Position numbers and translations under genes: made by a program. Below are positions 8,532 to 16,529 of a DNA stretch of 64,000 nucleotides, in pieces (within the stretch, counting starts at the first letter, position 1; each line of letters starts with the position of its first letter). Location of the stretch: positions 1 to 64,000 of the forward strand of contig NZ_JANCLX010000019.1 of NCBI RefSeq assembly GCF_024295805.1. The letters are read 5' to 3'. The DNA comes from Streptomyces cucumeris. Its GTDB lineage: Bacteria > Actinomycetota > Actinomycetes > Streptomycetales > Streptomycetaceae. Under the pieces are notes generated by a model. The model worked only from the letters and a program-made list of their open reading frames with translations, ran no database searches and was not told the DNA's origin.

Positions 8532-9757
8532 CCCGCACCGATCAGCTCAGGGATATCCGTGATGTCCGTACCGCGCCGAGGCGCACGGCCCTGATATCCG
8601 GGGCCAGCATCGCGGGGCCCGCGCTCGCGTTCTGGCTGAACCGCTACGGATTCGCGGTCACGGTGGTCGAGAAGGCGAGCACACTTCGTGATGGTGGTTA
8701 CCCCATCGACGTGCGTGGCACCGCACTCGAAGTGGTCCGGAAGATGGGGATCCTGCCGCGACTGCGGGACGCACACGTCGACGTGCGCCGGCTGACCTTC
8801 CTCGAAGAGGACGGCAGCGTGGTGGCCTCGGTCAACCCGCACGCGGTCACCGGCGGTGTCGCGGGAGAGGACCTGGAGGTGCGGCGCGGGGATCTGACCG
8901 ACGCTCTCCACGCGGCGGTCCGTGACGACGTGGAGTTCGTGTTCGACGACTCCATCGACACCCTCGACCAGTCCGGCCACGGAGTCGACGTCACCTTCCG
9001 CGGGGGCGGCAGGCGTACGTTCGACATGGTGTTCGGTGCGGACGGTCTGCACTCACGTACCCGCGAGTTCCTGTTCGGCCCCGAAGAGCAGTTCCACCGG
9101 TACCTCGGCTACTGCTTCGCCGGGTTCACCATGCGCAACACCTTCGGGCTCTCCCACGAGCTCATGATGTGGAACACCCCGGGCAGGGCCGCGGCGCTCT
9201 ACGCCGTGGGGAACAGGGACGAAGTACACGCCTTCCTGAACTTCGCCCGCCCGGAACCACCGTTCGACGCGTTCCGGAACCCGGAAGCCCAACGGGACCT
9301 GGTCGCCGCGGTCTTCGCTGACGCGGGATGGGAGGTTCCGGGGATGGTTGCCGCCATGCGTGAGGCGGATGACCTGTTCTTCGACGTGGTCAGCCAGATC
9401 CGTCTGCCCCGCTGGTCCAGCGGCAGGGTCGCGCTGGTGGGCGACGCCGCGTATGCACCCTCGTTCCTCACCGGACAGGGCTCCAGCCTCGCGCTCGTCG
9501 GCGCCTACATGCTCGCCGGTTCGCTGGCCGGCCGGGACCACGCCGCGGGCTTCGCCGCCTACGAGCAGAACACCCGTGGGTTCGTGACCGTGAACCAGGA
9601 GCAGGTCGGCGAGGGCGATGCCGCGCTCTTCCCGACCACCGCCCGGGCCCTGGAGCAGCGCAACACCATGCTGCGCAATCTCAGCGCCATGCCACCCAGG
9701 GAGGGACGACCGGCTCATTCGGCTCTCGCCCTGCCCGAATTCATGCCCGTGACATGA
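8528..9757 (+). CDS. FAD-dependent monooxygenase (aromatic hydroxylase type)
   Basis: 409 residues. The N-terminal FAD-binding GxGxxG variant ISGASIAGPALAFWL (about 19-34), the mid-protein DG motif GADGLHSRTRE, and the GD motif VALVGDAAYAPS are all present. This is the group A flavoprotein monooxygenase family (PHBH/TetX-like). Start overlaps the MFS stop, and the TetR upstream likely controls both. The combination of pump and flavin hydroxylase suggests inactivation plus efflux of an aromatic or antibiotic-like compound; the substrate is unknown. Confidence 0.9.
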   Translation: MTRTDQLRDIRDVRTAPRRTALISGASIAGPALAFWLNRYGFAVTVVEKASTLRDGGYPIDVRGTALEVVRKMGILPRLRDAHVDVRRLTFLEEDGSVVASVNPHAVTGGVAGEDLEVRRGDLTDALHAAVRDDVEFVFDDSIDTLDQSGHGVDVTFRGGGRRTFDMVFGADGLHSRTREFLFGPEEQFHRYLGYCFAGFTMRNTFGLSHELMMWNTPGRAAALYAVGNRDEVHAFLNFARPEPPFDAFRNPEAQRDLVAAVFADAGWEVPGMVAAMREADDLFFDVVSQIRLPRWSSGRVALVGDAAYAPSFLTGQGSSLALVGAYMLAGSLAGRDHAAGFAAYEQNTRGFVTVNQEQVGEGDAALFPTTARALEQRNTMLRNLSAMPPREGRPAHSALALPEFMPVT

Positions 9758-9891
9758 GCTCGCGCTCGCGCGCCGCGCCGCGTTCCATGCCCGACCGTGG
9801 TCGACGCCGCCGATGCCGTGCGAGAAGCCCCGGTTCCCGGCGGTGGGGTCGGTGTCGAGCACGGCGTGCGCCGGCGTGGTCCGGTGGCGCC

Positions 9892-10887
9892 TCACGAGGA
9901 TGCCTCCGCCAGGCAGCGGGTGCGCTGGACGCCGAGGCCGGTGACGGTGCCCTCCATGACGTCACCGTCGCGCAGCAGCCGTCCCCAGCGCATGCCCTTG
10001 CTCGCCGGGCTGCCGGTCAGCACGAGGTCGCCGGGCAGGAGCTGCGCGGTCTGCGACGTGTAGGACACCACGCGGGCGGCCTTGAAGGTCATGTCCGTAG
10101 TGGATTCGTCCTGCAGGGTCTCGCCGTTGAGCTTGAGAGTCACCCGCAGGTCGTCCGGGTGGGCCATCGACTCGGCCGGGACGATCCACGGGCCGAGCGG
10201 GGTGAAGCCGGGTGCGTTCTTGCTGCGCAGCCAGTCGGTGCCGATCGCCCCCATGTCGCGGCGGAATACGGTGGCACGGTCGGTGAGGTCGTTGGCGATC
10301 GTGTATCCGGCGATGTACCGAGGGGCGTCCTCGACGGAGACACGGTGCGCCGGCCGTCCGATGACGACGGCGAGTTCCAGTTTCCAGTCGGGCTTCTCCG
10401 CCCAGGCGGGCAGCACGACGTCGTCGTAGGGACCGGTGATCGCGCTCGGCAGTCCGATGAAGACGTAGGGGAGATCCTCGGCAGGCCGCCGAGCCGTGAT
10501 CTCGGCGGCTCCCCGATGCCGCTCCTCGTCGGGCCGCTTGTCGCCCGGGACCCGGCGGTCCAGGTCGAGGTCGATCGCATGCTGCCGGAAGTCGGAGCCC
10601 GACTGCAGCACTTGGCGCGGGGCGACGGGTGCGCACACGTGGAGGCCGCCGAGGCCGGTCCATGCGAGCGTCTCGTCCGAGGCGAGGGCCCGCAGCCTCG
10701 GAAGGTTCTCGTCCCAGCCGTCCAACAGATCCAGAACGGTGAGCCGCGGATTGCCGAACACGCCGCGGAGGTCCACCGCTTCACCGTCGGGGACGACGAG
10801 CGCGGGGAACGCGGGACCGTCGGAGTCCGCGAGGGTGGAGAGCGCGAAGGGCGCGGCGAAGAGCTCGGACGCGGATCGAGGTTCCAC
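9892..10887 (-). CDS. Fumarylacetoacetate hydrolase family protein
   Basis: 331 residues from GTG 10887, chosen because AGGAGG lies 8 bases upstream; a longer reading to 10932 exists without such a site. The C-terminal two thirds is the FAH catalytic beta-roll: VFIGLPSAITGPYDDVVLP, then the acidic metal ligands in KLELAVVIG, GYTIANDLTDR, and the GDLVLTGSPASKG end. These enzymes cleave C-C bonds or decarboxylate acylpyruvates in aromatic catabolism. The N-terminal part (about residues 1-110) is the usual extension. Convergent with the monooxygenase gene; control probably through the large dyad at 10941-10988. Confidence 0.87.
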   Translation of the reverse strand: MEPRSASELFAAPFALSTLADSDGPAFPALVVPDGEAVDLRGVFGNPRLTVLDLLDGWDENLPRLRALASDETLAWTGLGGLHVCAPVAPRQVLQSGSDFRQHAIDLDLDRRVPGDKRPDEERHRGAAEITARRPAEDLPYVFIGLPSAITGPYDDVVLPAWAEKPDWKLELAVVIGRPAHRVSVEDAPRYIAGYTIANDLTDRATVFRRDMGAIGTDWLRSKNAPGFTPLGPWIVPAESMAHPDDLRVTLKLNGETLQDESTTDMTFKAARVVSYTSQTAQLLPGDLVLTGSPASKGMRWGRLLRDGDVMEGTVTGLGVQRTRCLAEASS

Positions 10888-10940
10888 CGGAATGTCCTCC
10901 TGGTTGCCTGAGACCAATCTGAGCCCTCCCATCGCAATCA

Positions 10941-10988
10941 GGGAAATGGATTCTATGGATTACTGTCATCCATCGCATAGATTTTCCC
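10941..10988. promoter_or_regulatory. Nested dyad upstream of the FAH gene
   Basis: Three concentric inverted repeats: GGGAAA/TTTCCC (10941-10946, 10983-10988), TCTATG/CATAGA (10952-10957, 10976-10981), ATGGAT/ATCCAT (10955-10960, 10968-10973). This area is more AT-rich than its surroundings and lies 50-100 bases upstream of the FAH start. Probably an operator with promoter; no cognate regulator is certain, the TetR at 11090 being the nearest on the same strand. Confidence 0.5.
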
Positions 10989-11089
10989 AGGTGGGAGGCG
11001 TCCGTCCTAGAGGGAGCGCCGTGCAAATCGCCTGTCTGCACCTCAGTCCAGCCGTCGCCCAGCTCCCGCCGGCGCTCCGCCGACCCGGG

Positions 11090-11764
11090 TCAGCTGTCGG
11101 CGGTCGGGCCGTCGTGGGCGAGCAGGGCGCGGCGGGCCGTGAGCGCCAGATAGGCGGTGAAGGTGTCATGGTCGACCTCGGTGGTGGCGAAGTCGGCTCC
11201 GTGGGCAGTGCGCAGGACGCAGGCGGAGAACACGGTGGCGAAGCACTGGCGTACAGCCTGCTCCGGGTCGGGCTGGGTGATCCCCTCCCGGGTGTGCTCC
11301 AGCAGGAGGCCGCTGAAGGCGTCGGCGAGCGAATGCACATGCGCCCGGCCGCGCCGCAGAACCTCGGGATGGACGCCGGAGAGCAGCACGACGGGCTTGA
11401 GGAATGCTGCGTGGCGCCGGAAGAGTGCGGTGAGTTCGGAGACCGCCGCCGTGACGAGAGCAGCAGGCGACAGATCCACCCAGGGCGCCGGGTCGCGGAA
11501 GACCTGCTCCTCGGCGGTGATCCGCGCGATCCCGTGCTCGTAGACGGCGAGGAACAGCGCGTCCTTGTTGGTGGTGCGGTCATACAGCGCTCTCGGCGGC
11601 ACCTGCGCCTTCTCGCACAGGGCGGCGATCGTGAACGCCTCGTAGCCACCCTCTTCCACGAGGGCCACTCCGGCGTCCAGGATTCTGGCCCAGGCCCGGC
11701 GGGTGCGCTCCTGCCGGGGTTCGCGGATCTCCAGATCGCCGCTGCGGGCTGCTGAGGTGGCCAT
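11090..11764 (-). CDS. TetR-family regulator of the ABM/monooxygenase operon
   Basis: 224 residues. Helix-turn-helix at about residues 25-70 (RILDAGVALVEEGGYEAFTI, then VPPRALYDRTTNKDALF). Divergent from the ABM gene at 11907; the space between holds a promoter and a perfect 9-bp inverted repeat. It probably represses the ABM/flavin monooxygenase operon and itself. Ligand unknown. Confidence 0.92.
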   Translation of the reverse strand: MATSAARSGDLEIREPRQERTRRAWARILDAGVALVEEGGYEAFTIAALCEKAQVPPRALYDRTTNKDALFLAVYEHGIARITAEEQVFRDPAPWVDLSPAALVTAAVSELTALFRRHAAFLKPVVLLSGVHPEVLRRGRAHVHSLADAFSGLLLEHTREGITQPDPEQAVRQCFATVFSACVLRTAHGADFATTEVDHDTFTAYLALTARRALLAHDGPTADS

Positions 11765-11837
11765 GCCCTCATTCTCCCCGGTCCCGTGGCTCGCCGGGCT
11801 CCCGGACCGGACGCCGGGGAAATCCTGCTCGCCCCTG

Positions 11838-11890
11838 TTGACAAGGGCCGCTCATCAGCCGCTCTAATAACCGTAGTACGCACTACGGTT
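11838..11890 (+). promoter_or_regulatory. Promoter with TetR operator for ABM operon
   Basis: A TTGACA -35 box at 11838-11843 is followed about 19-21 bases later by an AT-rich stretch (TCTAATAA, 11863-11870) that can serve as -10. Directly over and after it lies AACCGTAGT-N4-ACTACGGTT (11869-11890), a perfect 9-bp inverted repeat. The operator would block the promoter when TetR binds. The ribosome-binding site AAGGAGGAG follows at 11893-11901. Confidence 0.75.
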
Positions 11891-11906
11891 TCAAGGAGGA
11901 GGGCGG

Positions 11907-12194
11907 ATGCTGATCGTGCTGAGCCGTGCCCGCGCCACGGAGGGCGCACGTGACCGGTTGATCTCCGCAGCCATGGAGATGGCCCGCGAGTCCCGGGGCG
12001 ACAGCGGATGTCTGAGCTACGCCTTCGCCGCCGCCCTGGAGGACCCTTCCGAGATCACCTGCACGGAGATCTGGAGAGATCGCGCCGCGCTGGACGCTCA
12101 TATGGCCCACGACCACACCAGCAAGTTCCTGTCGTGTGTGCAGGGCCTCACCGACGGCGAACCCGTCATGACCTTCCACACGACCATCGACTGA
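11907..12194 (+). CDS. Antibiotic biosynthesis monooxygenase (ABM) family protein
   Basis: 95 residues, the family length. Ferredoxin-like ABM pattern: LIVLSRARATEGARDRL, a central SGCLSYAFAAALEDP, and EIWRDRAALDAHMAHDHTSKF with the conserved His residues. Cofactor-free ABM enzymes oxidise quinols or anthrones, and others are dimeric scavenging proteins. It has a very strong ribosome-binding site and is the first gene of the operon with the flavin monooxygenase at 12232, under the divergent TetR. A quinone- or catechol-handling role is inferred. Confidence 0.88.
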   Translation: MLIVLSRARATEGARDRLISAAMEMARESRGDSGCLSYAFAAALEDPSEITCTEIWRDRAALDAHMAHDHTSKFLSCVQGLTDGEPVMTFHTTID

Positions 12195-12231
12195 CCTGCG
12201 CCCCGACCATCACTTGCAGAGAAGAGCCGCG

Positions 12232-13488
12232 ATGTCCCCGACCCCTTCGCCCACCCCGAGCGCCCCGGCCCCCGGCCGCGTCGCCATCATCGGCGCCGGC
12301 CCCGCCGGCATGGCCGCTGCCCTCTCCGTCCACCAGGCCGGCCACCAGGTCACCCTCTTCGAGCGCAACTCCCAGGCGCGTCCGGCAGGCAACATCCTCA
12401 ACCTGTGGCCGGCTCCCATCAAGGCACTCGGTCTGCTCGGCGTGGACATCGACGATCTCGGCGCCCCGTGCGAGAGCATCTTCCGCAACCTGAAGGGCAG
12501 GCAGCGCGTCCGCGTCCCGTTGCCCGAGCACGTCATCCGCGACTACGGCGGCGGCTTCATCGGCCTGCTCAGGCCCGACCTCTACGAGCGCCTCGCTGCT
12601 GCCCTTCCCGAAGGTGTCCTGCACACGGAGTGCCGCGTCGAGCGCATCGAGCAGGACACGCGCTCCGCCCGCCTGCACCTCGCCGACGGCACCGTCCACG
12701 AGGCTGATGTCGTCATCGGGGCCGACGGAATCAACTCCCTGACCCGCCGCGCCATATGGGGAGAGACGCCGATCCGCCCGCACAACCTCCAGCTCTACGG
12801 CGGCTACACCTTCGAGGAGCCCCCTACCGCCACCCGCGGCCTGTGCGTTCTCACTCACAGCCGCACCGTGCAGGGCGCCTGGACTTCCATCCGCAGCAAG
12901 GGCCGCGACGGCTTCCAGTGGTGGGTTCTGCACGCCCACCCCGTCGACACGCCCGTGCCCACGGACCTCCACGCTGCCGCGACGCGGCTCGCCGTCCCCT
13001 TCCCCGATCCCTTGCCGTCCCTCATCGCCGCCACCGACCCCCAGCACGTCCAGAGCTGGCCCATCCGCGACCGCAAGCCCCTCAGGCAGTGGTCCCAGGG
13101 GCGCATCACGGTCATCGGTGACGCAGCCCACCCCACCTCGCCGTACGCCGCTTATGGTGCCGGAATGGCCACGGAGGACGGCTACTTCCTCGGCCGTCGA
13201 CTCGCCGGTCGCGACCTGACCGACCACACCACCGTCGCCGAAGCCCTCCAGGCGTTCGAGACACCGCGCAAGCCCCACACCTCCCGCCAGTCCCAGACCG
13301 CCTGGGCGCTCGGCAAGGTCTTCCACCACGCCCCCGCTCCGCTGCGCCTGGTTCGCGACGCGATCTTCGATCGAACCCCGCTTCTTCAGAAAGTCGTCGG
13401 CGAGGGCACCCCCGGCGAGATCCTCAAGCAGCTCGACGAGATCGACATCGCCGAACAGGCATTCACCGCGGCTCGCAGCCAGATCTGA
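12232..13488 (+). CDS. FAD-dependent monooxygenase
   Basis: 418 residues from ATG 12232 with GAGAAGAG before it. All three flavin-hydroxylase motifs are visible: GAGPAGMAAALSVHQAGH near the start, GADGINSLTRRAIWG in the middle, and VIGDAAHPTSPYAAYG, with the family's GM(A)TEDG after it. Group A (PHBH-like, salicylate hydroxylase-like) flavoprotein monooxygenase. It follows the ABM gene by 37 bases in the TetR-controlled operon, so both probably act on the same aromatic or quinone substrate. Confidence 0.9.
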   Translation: MSPTPSPTPSAPAPGRVAIIGAGPAGMAAALSVHQAGHQVTLFERNSQARPAGNILNLWPAPIKALGLLGVDIDDLGAPCESIFRNLKGRQRVRVPLPEHVIRDYGGGFIGLLRPDLYERLAAALPEGVLHTECRVERIEQDTRSARLHLADGTVHEADVVIGADGINSLTRRAIWGETPIRPHNLQLYGGYTFEEPPTATRGLCVLTHSRTVQGAWTSIRSKGRDGFQWWVLHAHPVDTPVPTDLHAAATRLAVPFPDPLPSLIAATDPQHVQSWPIRDRKPLRQWSQGRITVIGDAAHPTSPYAAYGAGMATEDGYFLGRRLAGRDLTDHTTVAEALQAFETPRKPHTSRQSQTAWALGKVFHHAPAPLRLVRDAIFDRTPLLQKVVGEGTPGEILKQLDEIDIAEQAFTAARSQI

Positions 13489-13647
13489 AATTGATCGGTA
13501 ACGTTCCTGGGCCGCCGGACGTGAACCCATTGAGAGCAAGCGCTGCCGGAGTCCGTCCGGCAGCCTCATGCAGTTGTGGGCTTCACGTCAGGCGGGACGG
13601 TCCATCGGACCGCACGGCAGGGGCGGGGAAGCCGGGGAGAGGAAGCC

Positions 13648-14214
13648 ATGGGGATGAGCAAGAAGATGACCCGCGTCAAGCTGGTGACGACCGGGGGAGT
13701 AGCCGCCGCGCTTGTGTCGCTGACCGTGGCGGCGATGCCGAGTTCCGCCTCCGAGGCGGACCGGTCGGACCGGCAGCCGGTGGCGGCGCAGGCCGCCGCG
13801 GCGAAGACCAAGGCCGCCCAGGGCAATACGAAGCAGGCGTTCCCGGAGAAGGTGTCCGGCAGCCCCACCTCTCCGCTCACCAGGGTGAGCGACTTCTTCG
13901 GTGCGTACATCGACGCACGGAAGGACGCGAGGAACGACGAGGGCAGCGGCGCGCTGTCGACCGTGCTCCGCAGGCACTACCTCTCCCCGCGGCTGGACGA
14001 GTCGCTGATGGACTGGGAGCGGAGTCACAACGCTGATGGCGTTCTGCGCTCACAGAACGTGCCGGTGAAGTGGACCGTCACCGACAACGGAAATGGCAAC
14101 AACTACTCCGCCGTCACCACGCTGACCTGGGGTGATGGCACGGAGACCAAGCTCTCCGTGCTCGGTTCCCGCGATGCGGAGAGGATCATCTCCATAAAGC
14201 CGATCGGGCGGTGA
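13648..14214 (+). CDS. Secreted protein of unknown function
   Basis: 188 residues from ATG 13648 (GAGAGGAAG upstream; an alternative ATG is two codons later). A Sec signal peptide is clear: KK near the start, hydrophobic LVTTGGVAAALVSLTVAAM, then AxA-like SSASEA. The mature part has a linker rich in Ala/Lys and a folded domain of about 110 residues (SDFFGAYIDARKDARNDEG, later LTWGDGTETKLSVL). I do not recognise the domain; its helical start and small beta-rich end resemble streptomycete exported NTF2-like proteins, but this is a guess. Single gene between the monooxygenase and the cyclophilin. Confidence 0.65.
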   Translation: MGMSKKMTRVKLVTTGGVAAALVSLTVAAMPSSASEADRSDRQPVAAQAAAAKTKAAQGNTKQAFPEKVSGSPTSPLTRVSDFFGAYIDARKDARNDEGSGALSTVLRRHYLSPRLDESLMDWERSHNADGVLRSQNVPVKWTVTDNGNGNNYSAVTTLTWGDGTETKLSVLGSRDAERIISIKPIGR

Positions 14215-14342
14215 CCGCCAAGCGGTGAGCCGACGGGGCGGGGCGGGCCTGCCCGCTCTGCCCGGGTTTCGCCGGAACCACCGTCGACCCGTACGGAGGG
14301 GCTGTTTCGACTTAGCTTGATCCGTTGTGGAGAATCTGAGGT

Positions 14343-14840
14343 ATGAGTGACAACGTATATTTCAAGGTCTCGGCCAACGGTGAGGACCTCGGTCGCATCG
14401 TCTTCCGTCTCTTCGACGACGTGGTGCCCAAGACGGCACGCAACTTCCGTGAGCTGGCCACCGGTCAGAACGGGTTCGGTTACCAGGGCGCACCCTTCCA
14501 CCGCGTCATCCCCGAGTTCATGCTGCAGGGCGGTGACTTCACCAACGGCAACGGCACCGGCGGCAAGAGCATCTACGGTGCGAAGTTCGCGGACGAGAAC
14601 TTCCAGCTCAAGCATGACAAGCCCTTCCTGCTCAGCATGGCCAACGCCGGCCCGAACTCCAACGGCTCGCAGTTCTTCGTCACCACCGTGGTGACGCCGT
14701 GGCTGGACGGCAAGCACGTGGTGTTCGGCGAGGTCGTCGAAGGCGAGGACGTCGTCAAGGCGATCGAGGCGCTCGGCAGCCACTCCGGCGCGCCCGCCAA
14801 GAAGGTCATCATCGAGGAGAGCGGCGTCGTCACCGGCTGA
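14343..14840 (+). CDS. Cyclophilin-type peptidyl-prolyl isomerase
   Basis: 165 residues, the size of cytosolic cyclophilin A. The active-site signature is intact: FHRVIPEFMLQGGDFTNGNG (Arg, Phe, Met and Gln of the catalytic pocket), then SMANAGPNSNGSQFF and WLDGKHVVFGEV. It catalyses cis-trans isomerisation of Xaa-Pro bonds in the cytoplasm and would bind cyclosporin. The protein is unusually close to eukaryotic cyclophilin A, as known for streptomycete CypA proteins. A GAGAATCTGAGGT stretch lies before the ATG, and it is followed by its own hairpin terminator. Confidence 0.95.
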   Translation: MSDNVYFKVSANGEDLGRIVFRLFDDVVPKTARNFRELATGQNGFGYQGAPFHRVIPEFMLQGGDFTNGNGTGGKSIYGAKFADENFQLKHDKPFLLSMANAGPNSNGSQFFVTTVVTPWLDGKHVVFGEVVEGEDVVKAIEALGSHSGAPAKKVIIEESGVVTG

Positions 14841-14853
14841 GTCCGGGGACATC

Positions 14854-14889
14854 GGCAGCCAGCCCGCTGGTAGCGCGGGGCTGGCTGCC
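14854..14889. terminator. Terminator after cyclophilin gene
   Basis: 12-bp perfect stem GGCAGCCAGCCC / GGGCTGGCTGCC (14854-14865 and 14878-14889) with a 12-nt loop, 13 bases after the stop codon. The following 230 bases up to 15123 hold no gene I can support. Confidence 0.8.
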
Positions 14890-15123
14890 CGCCTCCCGGC
14901 CCGCGACGTGGCAGCCGCGGTCGGAGATGGGCCCGGCCGCCGCGGCCGAGGCGGCGACGTAGCCCACCAGGATGGGTTGCGCGAGGTGCAGGACCGCCCG
15001 TGCCGGCACCGGGAACATGGCCAAGCCCGAGTACGTCACGGCGATGGACTTCGCCCCACCATCGCCGAGAACCTGCCGCACCACGATACGAAGTCGAACT
15101 CCTCACGGCCCTCTCCAGAGCGT

Positions 15124-15723
15124 CTACGACCTGTCTGGACGGGCGGCGACGACGCGGCGGAAGAGGGCCTGGACGGCGAGGGTGACGTCGTTGCCGGAGT
15201 GCTGGTGGCAGGGGCCGGCGTAGGCGTGGGTGAGAAAGTCGGCGGTCAGTTCGGGGTCGGCGACGTCGAACTCTCCGGCTGTGTGGCCTTCGCTGAGGAG
15301 GGTGACCAGCAGGTCACGGGCGGCGTTCATGGGTTCCTCGCCCGCCGCTGTGCCGAGTTCATGGAAGAGCCGGTGGTAGAGCTCGTGGTGGTCCTGCTCG
15401 GCGGTGATCCACGCGGCGACGAGTCCGTCGAGGCGTTCGGTCCAGGTCAGCTCCGCCTGCTGGAGCAGGGCGGTGGGCTGCTGGAGCATGCGGTCCCACA
15501 TCTCGGCCTGGAGGGCGGCGAGCAGTTCTTGCTTGGAGTCGAAGTAGAGGTAGACCGTGCCCTTGGCGACACCCGCGCGGGCGGCGACCTTGCTGATGGT
15601 CAGGGCTTCGTAGCCGTCGTCCAGTAGCAGGCCGGCCGTGGCATCGAGGATCTGACGGCGGCGGACATCCGGCGGCTGGAAGCGTCCGGTCGGCTGGGCT
15701 GATGCGGACTTCTCCGCGGGCAC
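15124..15723 (-). CDS. TetR-family regulator
   Basis: 199 residues with the TetR helix-turn-helix at about residues 22-67 (ILDATAGLLLDDGYEALTIS, then VAKGTVYLYFDSKQELLA). Start ATG or GTG at 15723. It lies 37 bases after the methyltransferase gene on the same strand and has its own palindrome in that gap, so it may be transcribed both with the methyltransferase and alone. The similar TGACyG/GGTCA half sites in the divergent control region at 16461-16498 suggest it regulates the whole module. Confidence 0.92.
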   Translation of the reverse strand: MPAEKSASAQPTGRFQPPDVRRRQILDATAGLLLDDGYEALTISKVAARAGVAKGTVYLYFDSKQELLAALQAEMWDRMLQQPTALLQQAELTWTERLDGLVAAWITAEQDHHELYHRLFHELGTAAGEEPMNAARDLLVTLLSEGHTAGEFDVADPELTADFLTHAYAGPCHQHSGNDVTLAVQALFRRVVAARPDRS

Positions 15724-15743
15724 GGGCTCTCCTCAAGGGTGGG

Positions 15744-15766
15744 GACTGACTGGCGGCCGGTCAGTC
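15744..15766. promoter_or_regulatory. Palindromic operator before tetR
   Basis: GACTGACTGGC-G-GCCGGTCAGTC: 11-bp arms with one mismatch around a central base (15744-15766), overlapping the last codons of the methyltransferase gene. Probably the autoregulatory site of the TetR that starts at 15723. Confidence 0.65.
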
Positions 15767-16432
15767 TGTGGCCTCCAGGGTGTCATGCGGCCTGCGGGCG
15801 ATCACGATCACGGCGTGGTCCTCGGCCGGCTCCCGCTCGTGGCCGGGGTGCTGGTGCACGGATACCTGCCTGCGTTCGGCCCGCACGATCTGCAGGCCGA
15901 GGCCGGTGAAGGCTTCGGTCAGCTCATCGAGGGTGGCCAGGTCCCCGGGCTTCCCCCAGTCGCAGGCCTCCTCGTCCCATTCGCCCAGGGCCAGGACCGC
16001 GCCGGGCGCGAGGGCCGCGGCCAGGGTGGTGAGGGTGGCGGTGCGGGCGGGGCCGCGGGGTGGCAGGGCGTAGGAGCTGAGGACGAAGCCGTGCGTGGTT
16101 TCGGGCCGCCAGGTGGCGCTGTCGGCGACGGCGAGTTCGATCCGGTCGTCCAGGCCGCGGGTGCAGGCGGTGGTCCTGGTGCCGGCGATGGCCCGGGGTG
16201 AGATGTCCACGCCGGTGACTCGCCAGCCGCGCTCCGCGAGGGCGAGGGCGTTGCCGCCGGCGCCGCAGCCCAGGTCCAGGGCCCGTCCCGGCGTGAGACT
16301 TTCGGCCGGGGTCAGCAGGAGCGTGTCGGAGGCGGCGCTGTCGCTGCCGTCACCGCGGTAGATGTCATCCCAGTCGAAGTCGATATGCGGTGCGGCGGGC
16401 TGGTCGGGGGTGGAGCGTGTGTGCTGCGTCAC
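15761..16432 (-). CDS. Class I SAM-dependent methyltransferase
   Basis: 223 residues from GTG 16432, with GGAGGAAAC immediately upstream. SAM-binding motif I is ALDLGCGAGGNALALAERG (about residues 50-68), followed by the acidic end VTGVDISPRAI and motif VLALGEWDEE. It belongs to the group that includes tellurite/thiopurine-type methyltransferases. Divergent from the flavoprotein gene at 16530 and co-oriented with the TetR gene. A detoxification role (methylating a thiol, tellurite or selenite) fits the redox partner but is inferred. Confidence 0.85.
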   Translation of the reverse strand: MTQHTRSTPDQPAAPHIDFDWDDIYRGDGSDSAASDTLLLTPAESLTPGRALDLGCGAGGNALALAERGWRVTGVDISPRAIAGTRTTACTRGLDDRIELAVADSATWRPETTHGFVLSSYALPPRGPARTATLTTLAAALAPGAVLALGEWDEEACDWGKPGDLATLDELTEAFTGLGLQIVRAERRQVSVHQHPGHEREPAEDHAVIVIARRPHDTLEATD

Positions 16433-16460
16433 GTTTCCTCCTGAGGGAAGGGAAGCGATC

Positions 16461-16498
16461 GAATGACCGTTGGTCAGTAGTATGACCGCTGGTCATTC
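16461..16498. promoter_or_regulatory. Tandem palindromic operators, divergent promoter
   Basis: Two copies of TGACC-N3-GGTCA (16464-16476 and 16483-16495), 19 bases apart, nested in a wider GAATGACC...GGTCATTC symmetry (16461-16498). They lie between the divergent methyltransferase and flavoprotein genes and resemble the half sites at 15744-15766. Two TetR dimers could bind side by side. Confidence 0.75.
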
Positions 16499-16529
16499 GT
16501 TTTCGTCAAGCCCACCCTGGAGGCACCCC

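Noticed and set aside
9758..9891. Coding-like stretch between the monooxygenase and FAH genes (minus strand, reads HGIGGVDHGRAW)
   Set aside because: Only about 40 residues, no start; could be a fragment but family not identifiable.
14830..15084. 84-residue minus-strand frame after the cyclophilin gene
   Set aside because: Overlaps a clear terminator, with no family pattern or ribosome-binding site.
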